From Hydnum rufescens UP504 (lineage: Eukaryota; Basidiomycota; Agaricomycetes; Cantharellales; Hydnaceae), in the NCBI GenBank assembly GCA_014904985.1, contig MU128975.1, positions 1-64,000 of the forward strand: a DNA stretch of 64,000 bases, given 5' to 3'. The position numbers were made by a program, and so were the translations under genes. Under the pieces are notes generated by a model. The model was not told the DNA's origin, ran no database searches, and saw nothing but the letters and a program-made list of their open reading frames with translations. Shown here piece by piece: positions 54,412-64,000 of the stretch (position 1 is its first letter; the number at the start of each line of letters is the position of its first letter).

Positions 54412-55941
54412 TGTGGAAGATAAAAACATCCAGTATCAGAAAATGCGAATATCCATTGATCCCAGCCATTGGAATGATCATGTGACCTATTACGAAATCA
54501 ATTACGGCTATGCACAGAAATCGAATTCGTTCTATAACTCCATCAGTTTTGATCGGAGAGGTACGCCCATATAACTCTAGGAAAGCCACGATTCATACCT
54601 TTCAAATGGTACCAAACACAAGTCGAACGGACCAGAAATGCACTCTCCAGACCAATATTACTGTCAAAATCCAGGATTTTCAGTAGAAAACGAATTTCTC
54701 TGTCAGTTCACATTCAATCCTCTCGGAACAACCGCGCCTGGAAAGATATAACAAATCCGCATCCAACGGTACTGAGCACGCAAAGAACAGATCAAAACTG
54801 AACTCTACAGAACAATATTACTATCAGAATCAACACCCATCAGTAAAAAACGAATTTCTCTGTCAGTTTACACCGGATCTGCTCGGAACCACTGCGCCCA
54901 GAAAGCTGTTAAAAATCCGCATCGAATGATACCAAGAACGTCTATTACGGATGTAAACTGTTGTTTCTGCATCAAATCCCATCCCATGCACTTGTCCCCA
55001 TTATCAACCAGCAACAAAAACATTACACTGGACTACAAACAAATTAATCTCCAAGAACTCAGAAATATCCTTTGATTTCATCTCCCATTGCCACAAATAA
55101 CTTCTAGAACCTCACAGATAAGAAAGATAACACTCCCATAGCAACCCTTTTGTTCTGTTTATGAATGACTCACCTACCTTGCAACCACTTTATGAAAGAT
55201 AACACCTTCTTAGCAACCCTTTTGTTCTGTTCATGAATGACTCACCTATCTTGCAACCACTTTATGAATGACTCACCTATCATGCAACCACTTTATGAAT
55301 GACTCACCCTCCTTGACAACCCTATTGTTCTCACATATGACTCACCTAGGAGTGAGTCATATTCTTTAAACACAGCCACCTTCAGAAAGGTATAAAAGCT
55401 GGTAGATTTTCCTGTATCCCCCCATCATCTTCTCACTACTGGAATATACTACTGTCTACAAATCTGCTTGCATCTTAAGAGAGTACTGATCTAAAGCCAT
55501 CTGGAGCTAAGTCATATACAAGGTTGTTAAGACTAAGTCACTGGAAGCCCTCTACGCAAAATACTGAGCCAAGGATAGTTGCAGGACCTAAGGTTAGAGT
55601 TGCTGGACATCCAAGGAAAGGTAAGTAAAAACAAAGTTAGGTCAGAAGAAGAAAGAAACACATTGACATACTAAATCAAGCTTAAACAAGTCTAGAGTCC
55701 TCTTTAGAATCCGCATTTTGACCAGGAGGACACAAATAGGTACCACAAATAGCAGTAAACAGTTCAATACAACATGTATAAGCCTTCACAAGCATCCCAC
55801 GATATATCATTGACTATAGCTAGTCCATACCACAATCTTATCCTCCACTGAATACCATACCTAACTTGTTAGAGAGTGATCAACCATCAGAGCGAACCAG
55901 CCAATTGAATAAAAACAGAAATACAGTCTCCCATCTACACA
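54412..55941 (+). repeat. Gypsy-2-family LTR, copy 2 (complete)
   Basis: TGTGGAAGAT to ATCTACACA, about 1530 bp, inverted relative to 12566-14099 and highly similar to it. Six TGASTCA sites lie between about 55166 and 55364, and the TATA box is at 55391. Confidence 0.85.
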
Positions 55942-55992
55942 CTGGCTGAACCAGAGTTTGATTTGACAGTCTCGGCAGCACGACTTCCATGA

Positions 55993-57333
55993 CCTTTCAA
56001 ATGGTACCAAACACAAGTCGAACGGACCAGAAATGCACTCTCCAGACAATATTACTGTCAAAATCCAGGATTTTCAGTAGAAACGAATTTCTCCGTCAGT
56101 TCGCATTCAATCCTCTCGGAACAACCGCGCCTGGAAAGATATAACAAATCCGCATCCAACGGTACTGAGCACGCAAAGAACAGATCAAAACTGAACTCTA
56201 CAGAACAATATTACTATCAGAATCAACACCCATCAGTAAAAACGAATTTCTCTGTCAGTTTACACCGGATCTGCTCGGAACCACGCGCCCAGAAAGCTGT
56301 TAAAAATCCGCATCGAATGATACCAAGAACGTCTATTACAGATGTAAACTGTTGTTCTGCATCACAATCCCATCCCATGCACTTGTCCCCATTATCAACT
56401 GCAACAAAACATCTTAACCACTGGACTACAAACAAATTAATCTCCAAGAACTCAGAAATATCCTTTGATTTCATCTCCCATTGCCACAAATAACTTCTAG
56501 AACCTCACAGATAAGAAAGATAACACTCCCATAGCAACCCTTTTGTTCTGTTTATGAATGACTCACCTACCTTGCAACCACTTTATGAAAGATAACACCT
56601 TCTTAGCAACCCTTTTGTTCTGTTCATGAATGACTCACCTATCTTGCAACCACTTTATGAATGACTCACCTATCATGCAACCACTTTATGAATGACTCAC
56701 CCTCCTTGACAACCCTATTGTTCTCACATATGACTCACCTAGGAGTGAGTCATATTCTTTAAACACAGCCACCTTCAGAAAGGTATAAAAGCTGGTAGAT
56801 TTTCCTGTATCCCCCATCATCTTCTCACTACTGGAATATACTACTGTCTACAAATCTGCTTGCATCTTAAGAGAGTACTGATCTAAAGCCATCTGGAGCT
56901 AAGTCATATACAAGGTTGTTAAGACTAAGTCACTGGAAGCCCTCTACGCAAAATACTGAGCCAAGGATAGTTGCAGGACCTAAGGTTAGAGTTGCTGGAC
57001 ATCCAAGGAAAGGTAAGTAAAACAAAGTTAGGTCAGAAGAAGAAAGAAACACATTGACATACTAAATCAAGCTTAAACTAGTCTAGAGTCCTCTTTAGAA
57101 TCCGCATTTTGACCAGGAGGACACAAATAGGTACCACAAATAGCAGTAAACAGTTCAATACAACATGTATAAGCCTTTCACAAGCATCCCACGATATATC
57201 ATTGACTATAGCTAGTCCATACCACAATCTTATCCTCCACTGAATACCATACCTAACTTGTTAGAGAGTGATCAACCATCAGAGCGAACCAGCCCATTGA
57301 ATAAAAACAGAAATACAGTCTCCCATCTACACA
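55993..57333 (+). repeat. Gypsy-2-family LTR, copy 3 (5'-truncated)
   Basis: Direct repeat of copy 2 lacking the first about 186 bp, starting CCTTTCAAATGGTACC. Both copies are followed by the same CTGGCTGAACCAGAGTTTG, the internal start. The tandem could be the product of unequal recombination. TATA box at 56784. Confidence 0.85.
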
Positions 57334-57469
57334 CTGGCTGAACCAGAGTTTGATTTGACAGTCATCGGAGCTCCCAATCCTTCTTCTATACCGCTCCACT
57401 CCATCAACCTGTTCCCTGTCACTCTGAACTGAATATATTCAGTACTGTCAACTGCCCTTGGTGACTTCT

Positions 57470-57545
57470 GAGGCCAACACGACTCTGCAGCCAACATGAC
57501 TCTGCAGCCAACGTGACTCTGTGCCAATGTGACTCTCCACCAATG
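57470..57545. repeat. 17-bp minisatellite, small block
   Basis: Four to five copies of a GACTCTGCAGCCAACAC-like unit. The large block is at 58011-58350. Confidence 0.8.
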
Positions 57546-58010
57546 TGACTATGCAGCCACATGGATCTCTGGATGCCAATGAACTGACTCTGTGGCTCGA
57601 GAACTAGCATCTACATTTAGACCCAATTGTGAAATATTCTGCGATGCTCGGGATCTATGACTTCTGGCAGTTGTCCAAGCGATAGACTTCTTGCGATGCC
57701 AATGGTTAGCGGACGTCTGTGTCATGCCAAAACGGAGATACATATCTGGTCTTCGGAACAATGCAATCATGGAGTTGCGCAATGGTGGACGACTCTCCTG
57801 GGTGCCTGGAGAGCATTGACTTGTCTGCAGGCTAGTAGACATACGTCCTGGTTGCGCCAGGTTGTGATCGTTCTTGCAGCAAGAGTGCAACTCTGGTGGC
57901 TACGATGTTGTTGAGCTACTGGCGCGAAATGTTGCGTCGATCGGCTTCAGCAGCATGTCGGACGTTCTGTGAGCCAAGTGACATAGAGTTGTTCTGCACG
58001 TCCGAGACAG

Positions 58011-58350
58011 GATGCGACTCTGTGGCCCAACAATGACACTGTGGCAACACACTCTGCAGCCAACACGACTCTGTGGCCAATGTGACTCTGTGGCCAACAC
58101 AACTCTGCAGCCAACACATGACTCTGCGGCCAACATGACTCTGCAGCCAACACAACTCTGCGGCCAACATGACTCTGCAGCCAACACAACTCTGGTGCCA
58201 ACACGACTCTGCAGCCAACACAACTCTGGTGCCAACACGACTCTGCAGCCAACACAACTCTGGTGCCAACACGACTCTGCAGCCAACACAACTCTGGTGC
58301 CAATATGATTCTGAGGCCAACACAACTCTGAGGCCAATGCAAGTCCAAGG
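58011..58350. repeat. 17-bp minisatellite, main block
   Basis: About 20 copies of GACTCTGCAGCCAACAC and variants (GTGGCC, GGTGCC). Long open frames on both strands arise only from the repeat. Between the two blocks (57546-58010) I see no gene. Confidence 0.88.
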
Positions 58351-58540
58351 CCAACATGAACCCAAGGCTATTTCGTACATTCTAAACTGGTGAGTCTGCA
58401 ATACTCTATGCAATCTATCCTGAATGTGGCAATATTGAAAGCACATTCCTGCCATTCTGCTGTGCTGGCACTTTCATGCATACCTAATATAGCTATTTAA
58501 TTATATAATGTATGCTGGATGGATATATATAGTAATGCCT

Positions 58541-58770
58541 AATAAGGAAATTCCCAATAAGGAAATTCCCAATAAGGAAATTCCCAATAAGGAAATTCCC
58601 AATAAGGAAATTCCAATAAGGAAATTCCAATAAGGAAATTCCCAATAAGGAAATTCCTAATAAGGAAATTCCTAATAAGGAAATTCCTAATAAGGAAATT
58701 CCTAATAAGGAAATTCCTAATAAGGAAATTCCTAATAGGGAAATTCCTAATAAGGAAATTCCTAATATGG
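58541..58770. repeat. 15-bp minisatellite AATAAGGAAATTCCC
   Basis: About 15 copies, with the last base C or T (two copies are one base shorter). The minus strand yields a meaningless (LLGIS)n frame. Confidence 0.92.
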
Positions 58771-58829
58771 TAACCAAGTATTTATATGGACAATGATGAG
58801 GAAGGGAATGGTGCTGTTGGGCTATTTTG

Positions 58830-59775
58830 TGGTATTGGTGCTACAGTCAGTGGACAGGCAAAGTCATCCACTGTATCCGCAGTTTGATTCCATGGCTCTA
58901 TGTCTTAGGTACCACCAGATTTGGACTCCTTGAGCCTCAGGAAGCCCAAAAACACCTTCAAAATTTTTCCAGGGGCTTTTTTTGGATTGGCCAAATTTTT
59001 GGGCTGATTTTCCAAAATTTTACATCACTCCCAGGGTAGCCGGAATGGCCGGAACATGTATTGGGACCAGTATTTATGTATAGATATTGCACTGGAGAGT
59101 GCAAATGAGACATATATACCTATAAACAGTGAGAAAGTGAGAAAGTATTATACAATTAACTGAGTCCTCCTTTTCTTTCCACTCGCCAGCCACTCATCAG
59201 CATCAAGAGAAAGAGACTTTTGTTTATTTATGTGAATATCCTCCCGTTCTAAATCATTATCGCCGGGATCATCAAGGTTGGCATCTTCACTGGCAATGTA
59301 AGGGGAAGCAGTATTTTGGCAGTGACCATATGGATCCCAGGCAGTGTCTTCATCATCAATGTCATTTGGGTCATTTATTCACAGAAAATAAGAAGTTATT
59401 CGGGCCATTATTAATAAGTCAATTCAGGAGGTCACGCGGGTGTTTCCGAATTTGAGTCTGCTCAGCGTGCTCCAACTAATTGTGCATTTTTGTCTTCCTG
59501 GGCACAGCTGGAGACATAATCTCTATGAAATCACACTCTCCTGGTTAATAGCCACATTCAGGAACAACCCTGAGCCTGGGCGCTTAATTTTAAGGGTCTG
59601 GCCAAATTTTTGGCATAATTGTAAAAAAAAAAACAGAATTAAGAACAGCCAAGCATGTGTTAAGCTTCTTAGAGCATCTGTGAAGACATAGAAGTAGTTT
59701 CCAGATGATTTTGTGGAGTCTTTCGGAGGCAAAATAAATTGGATAACTTTGCCTGTCCACAACTGTACCAATATA
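58830..59775. repeat. Diverged inverted repeat
   Basis: GGACAGGCAAAGTCATCCA near 58853 recurs inverted near 59755 (TTGGATAACTTTGCCTGTCC), with weaker similarity inwards (TTGGCCAAATTTTTGG against CTGGCCAAATTTTTGG). Probably an old inverted-repeat element. No gene. Confidence 0.5.
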
Positions 59776-59789
59776 TCTTGATCTATCAG

Positions 59790-61200
59790 GCATGGTAAGT
59801 TACCGAGTACATAGTCAATGCATCCCACTCGGCTCGTGTGCTGAGACCAACTGGGGATTACTGACAACCATGCTACATCCCACTCGGGTGCAACCTGTAG
59901 CTAGAATGCTTCTGCCTTGGTGGAGGAGGGGGTTGATCGGGGATTACCGATACCCTAATTAGGTTCTGGTTGCGAGTGATGCGCTGTTACTGAAAAAATG
60001 CATTCAGGCTTGGAGCCTGTAAAGCACCTCTACTGTAGTCGGCCTTATGGCTGTTTTCAAGTTGATGGTTGTGGCACAAATTGCCGATCAAAACCACTGA
60101 AAAAGTAATTTCGAGTTTTCTCTGCAACCACACTAGATATGAATGAGGGATTTGCTTTTCTGAGCTTGCTTGGAGAATCCCCACCACGATGTTTTTGTTT
60201 TTTTGTCATAGCTTCAAATTTGAGAGTCTAGGTCATTAGGTAGTAATTTATGTTTTCCAGAAGAACGGCTGGACCAAATTATCCGAAAAGATTATTTGCA
60301 TGAAAGGAATAAAAACCCACAGGATTTTATTTGTTTGCTAAGCAAAATGGGCAGTTTTTGGTTTCCACCTGTTGAAGGTTTGCGTGCCTACATCAACATT
60401 TCACTGCAGCTCTTACAGAGACCGTTACATGGCTTTTTTTCACTTATACCTCTCTCTACAACCATTTGGACATCCCTAGAGTATATTCTGTGTGCTTACA
60501 GAGTACCATTTGCTGTTCTTTTGGGTACTCTATGAGCTGATCCGTACTCACCAGTCCCCCCAGGAGCAAATAGACAACTGCCCAAAAAAAGTGCGAGCGG
60601 TGCTCTGTAAACACACGGAATACACTCCTGGGGATGTCCAAATAGCTGTACAAAAGGTTATAAAGTGGAAAATGGTGTGTAGCAGTCTCTGTGGGAGCTG
60701 TGGTGAAATGTTCATATAGGCGCGCAAACCTTCAACAGGTGGAAACCAAAAACTACCCATTGTGTTTAGGGAACCCAGGATGTTCTGCGCATTTTCACTC
60801 TCTTCATGCAAATAAAATTTTTGAATGATTTGGTCCAGCCATTCTGCTGGAAAACATGAATTACTACCTAATTACCTAGACTCTCAAATTTGAAGCTATG
60901 ACAAAACGGAGAAAACAAGGCAGTGGGGATTCTCCAGGCAAGCTCAGAGCAGCAAACTCCTCAGTCATATCTAATGTGGTTGCAGAGAAAACTCGAAATT
61001 ACTTTCTCAGTAGTGTCACAGCGCAAATTGCCGATCCCTGGTATCAAAAATTAAAGCTGTAATTACAAATCAAGTTGATTAGCCATAACCAGCTGGAACT
61101 TAAATGGCAACCAATTGCAAGTACTGATCGGTAACCACCCAGGTAACCTTCCGGGGATGCCGAGTGGGATGCATCGACCATCCTCTCTAAGTTACCATGT
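59790..61200. repeat. Palindromic element C, about 1.4 kb
   Basis: Outer arms share GCATCCCACTCGG beside GTAAGTTACC/GTAACTTAG, and inner arms (60061-60540 against 60560-61035) share TTTGAAGCTATGACAAAA, TAGACTCTCAAATTTGAAG and other stretches. Centre about 60550. No coding sequence. It abuts the right end of the KDZ element. Confidence 0.7.
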
Positions 61201-61261
61201 GGTAGTTAGCGGGTTTCATATATTAATTAACCATGGCACTATACCATGTTTGATACATCTA

Positions 61262-61269
61262 TACTACAG
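61262..61269. repeat. Target-site duplication of the KDZ element, right (TACTACAG)
   Basis: Partner of 41298-41305, one mismatch. Confidence 0.7.
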
Positions 61270-61900
61270 CATGGCCTGATCCTCGAACATCGTGTGTCGT
61301 GGAGTTGGTTGCGCGATGTTGCTAGGTGGTGCATACATGACTGAATTGCCTCGCGGTGTGTCGTCGAGGTTTTGAGGTGAAAACTCATTGTTTTCCTCAG
61401 GGATAGGTTTGGGGCTCGAAGTGGGGGCTTCGAGTGAGGGTGCGAGGTGTGAATTGTGAGTTGTGCGCTGCAGGCGAGACTATTTGTCTTGGTTGCGTAT
61501 TTGCGTCGAGGATGGGCAACCGCGAGTTGCGGTGCGTGATTTCATTGCGCAGCTCTCGGTTTTTGTTCACGAGTTCTTCGAGGCGAGCGTTCATCTGGGC
61601 GTTGGTGCGTGCCATTTCCACTTGTATCTGCGTGCTGTGTGCTAGGTCTGCCTGCATTTGTTGCAGCATGCGCAGGAGCATTGTCTTGGTGCTCGAAGTT
61701 GACATGGCGCTGGGAGGGTTTCCCATGTGCGGACCTTGCGTCAAGTTGGGTGGTGTTTGTATCGTGGGATATGTCATCTGGGGGGTGATTGGCGCCTCGA
61801 GGACGATTGGAGAGGAGAGGGCGGAGGTGGTTTCGATGGTGGCTGTGTCGTCGCGATAGTTGTCGGTGACTGGTTGTGGGTGTGGGTTCCGTCAAGTGGA
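61270..61900 (-). pseudogene. Gypsy 1 gag, 5' part (N-terminus)
   Basis: Minus frame with SPIVLEAPITPQMTYPTIQT, then LLRMLQQMQADLAHSTQIQ, a predicted coiled coil (MARTNAQMNARLEELVNKN), and a shifted continuation EENNEFSPQNLDD and PTPRHTMFEDQAML up to the KDZ duplication. One frameshift is visible near 61400. The remaining gag resumes at 41297, so the KDZ element split this gene. It starts about 50 bp inside the right LTR, as expected for gag. Confidence 0.8.
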
Positions 61901-61935
61901 GGGCATATTGAGTCTTTCAAGGAAGTCAGTTATTT

Positions 61936-61948
61936 AGATCGAGAATAC
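61936..61948 (-). other. Primer-binding site of gypsy 1, self-priming type
   Basis: Minus-strand GTATTCTCGATCT adjoins the 5' LTR. It does not start with TGG as tRNA primer sites do. Its reverse complement AGATCGAGAATA occurs inside the LTR on the sense strand (30472-30461 perfect; 62193-62182 one mismatch), about 35 bases downstream of a TATA motif. Confidence 0.65.
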
Positions 61949-62406
61949 TGTTAAGGGTTGTACTCGAGGCGAAAGATACGATGACGTAATCGACACGAAT
62001 ACAAGGAAATGCCCTTAAGGCAATTGACGAGGGAGTTGCGAAGTGGGGATTACGTAAGTCACGAGAGACGAGTACGTACGAGGAAGACCAGCTTCTTGAG
62101 ACTTAATAGGTGAAGGTTTTAAGATGAGAGTCGTGAGCGATAACTGAGATTGCAAGAGTGGAATTCAATCGGTTGACAATATATTCTCAATCTTCTAAAG
62201 AGCGAGTGTACATCAAGTAACTACTTATACTATTAGAGATCAAAAGGGTTTATGGATAAAGGGGTGTTGAATAAAGGAGGGATGTATATAATAGGAAATG
62301 CTGAAAGAGGAAGGCACAATGGTGGCTAGGGGGAAGGTCATGTGATGGCGCATTTGGCTTGGTTATTCTGCATATGTAAGCGAGGTTACGAGTATGACTC
62401 GTAACA
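61949..62406 (-). repeat. 5' LTR of gypsy 1 (458 bp)
   Basis: Same length and ends as 30228-30685. On the minus strand a TAGTATAAG (62232-62224) is a plausible TATA box for the element transcript. Confidence 0.95.
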
Positions 62407-62411
62407 GGTGG
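62407..62411. repeat. 5-bp target-site duplication, right (GGTGG)
   Basis: Partner of 30223-30227. Confidence 0.9.
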
Positions 62412-63206
62412 TTGTGCATGCTCGGTTTTCACCCTGGGTTTCATCTGTGCTTGCTTCAGATGGGGTTTCATAGTGGGAGAAAGGACCTAGAATAACAAAC
62501 ACATTAGTAACAGGAACAGAAACACAAGCAGCTGCCAAAAGAGCAGCTTCTGCTGCTCTTTTGGTGCTGTCGTACATTGTATAATTGAGAACTTACCCAG
62601 TATTACCATACACCCACCGCAGCAGGTGTGTGGTACCATATTTCATCTGTGTCACGTAGATTGTGGGTGTTGGGGTGCTGGGTTCTTGGATTGGGTGGCT
62701 GTGCACCTTCATCTCGAACTTCATCCAGTGGAGGTACCTAGAATAATAAGAGGTTAGTAAGAAAAAAAAACTGAAGACAACACCAAAAGAGCAGCTGGTG
62801 CTGCTCTTTTGGCATCATGGTACACCCCATAAGGAAAAAACTCACCTATTATTGCCACACACCTGCCAAAGTGGGTGTGTGGCACCATGTTTCATTCATT
62901 GTATGTTGCAGATGGTTGACCATTGGTGTCTTGAGTGGCTGTGCGCGCTCCCATATTTCGCCCTGGGACCTGTCAGTGCATTCTTGGGTGGGGTTTTGCC
63001 AAGGGAGAATGATCCTAGAATAATGAAGATGTTAGTAGAAAAAAAATTCAAGCAATGCCAAAAGAGCAGCTAGTGCTGCTCTCTTGGCATCATGGTACAC
63101 CCCATAAACAAGAAACTCACCTAATCATGCCACACACCTGCCCTGGCAGGTGTGTGGCACTGTGTTGTACTTGCTTCGGGCACCTCGATGTTGAGTAGAC
63201 TACTCA
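62412..63206 (-). repeat. Module array, block 4 (minus orientation)
   Basis: Continues block 3 after gypsy 1. On the minus strand: intron-like 63120-63015 (106 nt), exon-like 63014-62846 (169 nt), intron-like 62845-62738 (108 nt), exon-like 62737-62597 (141 nt), intron-like 62596-62487 (110 nt), and exon-like 62486-62412 joined to 30227-30137. All the intron-like pieces begin GTGAGT or GTAAGT and end with TAG. Confidence 0.75.
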
Positions 63207-63545
63207 ACACTGGGACTTCCCGGGCTTGAAAGAGCGCCCAATTAGGGGCAGTAGAAACCTCATATGGATAGATAGTAAATACCTAGATAAAAAATAAATA
63301 CTAAATTGGACATGTCACCAATATACTTGAATTTGGGCTAATTATAATGCATGGAAGTTGCCCAATTCTGCTTTGCACGTGGTGCCTTAGTACAATCCAA
63401 CAGACTACCTCTCATTTCCTCACCTGTGTTAGACAGATATTTGCTATTTAGTCTTTATTTTCTATCTAGGTATTTACTCTCTATCCATATGAGCTTTGTA
63501 CTGCCCCTAATTGGGCACTCATTCGAGCCTGGAAACTCCTGGCAT
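63207..63545. repeat. Second array palindrome, about 340 bp
   Basis: Arms share GCCCAATTAGGGGCAGTA, CATATGGATAGA and GTATTTACT/AGTAAATACCTAGATA, about 130 bp each, with a less symmetrical centre (63310-63410). It is related to the palindrome at 27086-27735 (both contain CACATCTAGG- or TCTATCTAGG-type arms and GGGCGC/GGGCACTC ends). Confidence 0.7.
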
Positions 63546-63689
63546 TCAGTGTTTGTTTTGATGCTTACCTAATCAACCTCGTTCGTATATAGGATGCATG
63601 ACCAACAGGATCCCTGCAAAACTAGAACAGGACCACACACACTGCAAGTACACAAGTGAGTCCCCCCCCCTACTAGATACACCCATGTA

Positions 63690-64000
63690 AAAAGGGCAGC
63701 AAAAGCTGCCCTCTTTGCACTTCTCTAAGACTCTCACTAACACACCATACCACCCCACTCTAGGTCTAAGGCCCTCACCCCCAACCCGAATGACGATGAT
63801 ACAAAACCTGGGGCCACCCAAAAATTAATGAGGGCCAAAATCCACACAAGACTGTACATGTGCAGCCCCCAAACCCACACAATGAAGGGCAGAATACAGT
63901 ACCACACACCTGCTGTGGCAGGTGTGTGGTACTATCTGGTGAGTTTCTCCTCCTAACCTGTACAATGGCACCAAAAGAGCAGCACCAGCTGCTCTCTTTG
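63690..64000 (+). repeat. Module array, block 5 (plus orientation), runs off the window
   Basis: Plus-strand acceptor-like CACTCTAG before 63764, exon-like 63764-63938 (175 nt) ending with the ACACACCTGC hairpin, donor-like GTGAGT at 63939, and the next GAGCAGC hairpin at the window edge. Confidence 0.65.

Larger units (their letters stand above)
41306..61261. mobile_element. 20-kb KDZ-family transposon with passenger genes
   Basis: The ends (41306-41353 and the reverse complement of 61214-61261) are about 75 percent identical over 48 bases, sharing ATCAA, ATGGTATA, TTAATT and ATATAT. Flanking octamers match 7 of 8, and gypsy 1 gag continues on both sides, so the insertion limits are set by two independent criteria. 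Inside: a KDZ transposase gene, unidentified spliced-looking fragments (45.5-48.8 kb), a midasin-like fragment (48.9-50 kb), an uncharacterised mushroom gene (51.4-54.2 kb), two LTRs of the gypsy-2 family, minisatellites and a palindromic repeat. Some of the contents are later insertions. It might instead be two KDZ-family insertions sharing outer ends. Confidence 0.65.
30228..62406 (-). mobile_element. Ty3/gypsy chromovirus 1 with nested insertions (32 kb)
   Basis: Two 458-bp LTRs in direct orientation enclose gag (61.9-61.3 and 41.3-39.5 kb), protease, RT/RNase H, integrase and chromodomain, all on the minus strand, with a polypurine tract beside the left LTR and a primer site beside the right LTR. 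Removing the 20-kb KDZ element and the 4.2-kb palindromic element leaves about 8 kb, a normal size. The plus strand between chromodomain and left LTR carries an additional antisense gene. LTR divergence is about 25 in 458 bases, nearly all transitions. Confidence 0.92.

Noticed and set aside
57900..58455. Long minus-strand frames encoding Cys/Trp-rich repeats (ESCWxQS)
   Set aside because: Entirely produced by the 17-bp minisatellite; several frames are open at once on both strands.
58493..58777. (LLGIS)n frame
   Set aside because: Translation of a 15-bp minisatellite.
41306..61261. A TET/JBP dioxygenase passenger, expected from KDZ elements in mushrooms
   Set aside because: I looked for the His-x-Asp...His pattern of that fold in the passenger genes and saw no convincing match.

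Overview
The window looks like a transposon graveyard in a mushroom-forming basidiomycete (Agaricomycetes). The evidence is a KDZ (Kyakuja-Dileera-Zisupton) transposase with its cysteine cluster, a DUF6532-type gene, a mushroom-type DDE transposase, chromodomain Ty3/gypsy elements, and host genes split by many 50-75 nt GT-AG introns. Only about 4.4 kb (15.2-19.6 kb) looks like ordinary host sequence: a ceramide synthase gene (minus strand) divergent from a major-facilitator transporter gene (plus strand).

Layout. 1-1.5 kb: nothing recognised. 1.5-3.65 kb: a folded-back Ty1/copia remnant (gag with zinc knuckle, LTRs, inverted LTR). 3.75-6.76 kb: a 3.0-kb element that is one near-palindrome with a 2-kb array of 32-bp repeats and an 8-bp (or 9-bp) target duplication. 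6.9-14.1 kb: the 5' half of Ty3/gypsy element 2 (minus strand) with a 1.5-kb LTR carrying six bZIP-type sites. 15.2-19.6 kb: the host genes. 19.8-24.4 kb: a DUF6532-type gene and a DDE transposase gene, both minus. 25.5-30.2 kb, resuming at 62.4-64 kb: an array of exon/intron-like modules, each intron-like segment holding a hairpin.

The array is split by one nested insertion: Ty3/gypsy chromovirus 1 (30,228-62,406; 458-bp LTRs, 5-bp duplication GGTGG). It contains its own pol (36.5-41.3 kb, minus), an antisense cysteine-cluster gene (30.8-36.1 kb, plus), a 4.2-kb palindromic DNA element (31.2-35.5 kb) inside that antisense gene, and a 20-kb KDZ-type element (41,306-61,261) splitting gag. The KDZ element holds the transposase gene, midasin-like fragments, an uncharacterised mushroom gene, two LTR copies of the gypsy-2 family, three minisatellites and another palindromic repeat.

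Nesting order by inclusion: module array, then gypsy 1, then the KDZ element and the palindromic element, then solo LTRs. The autonomous elements I could read are mostly dead. Many inactivating changes (RT active-site D to N, CGA to TGA stops, LTR differences) are CpG to TpG or CpA, which suggests past cytosine methylation and deamination. All gene models were built by eye from the sequence; intron positions are approximate.
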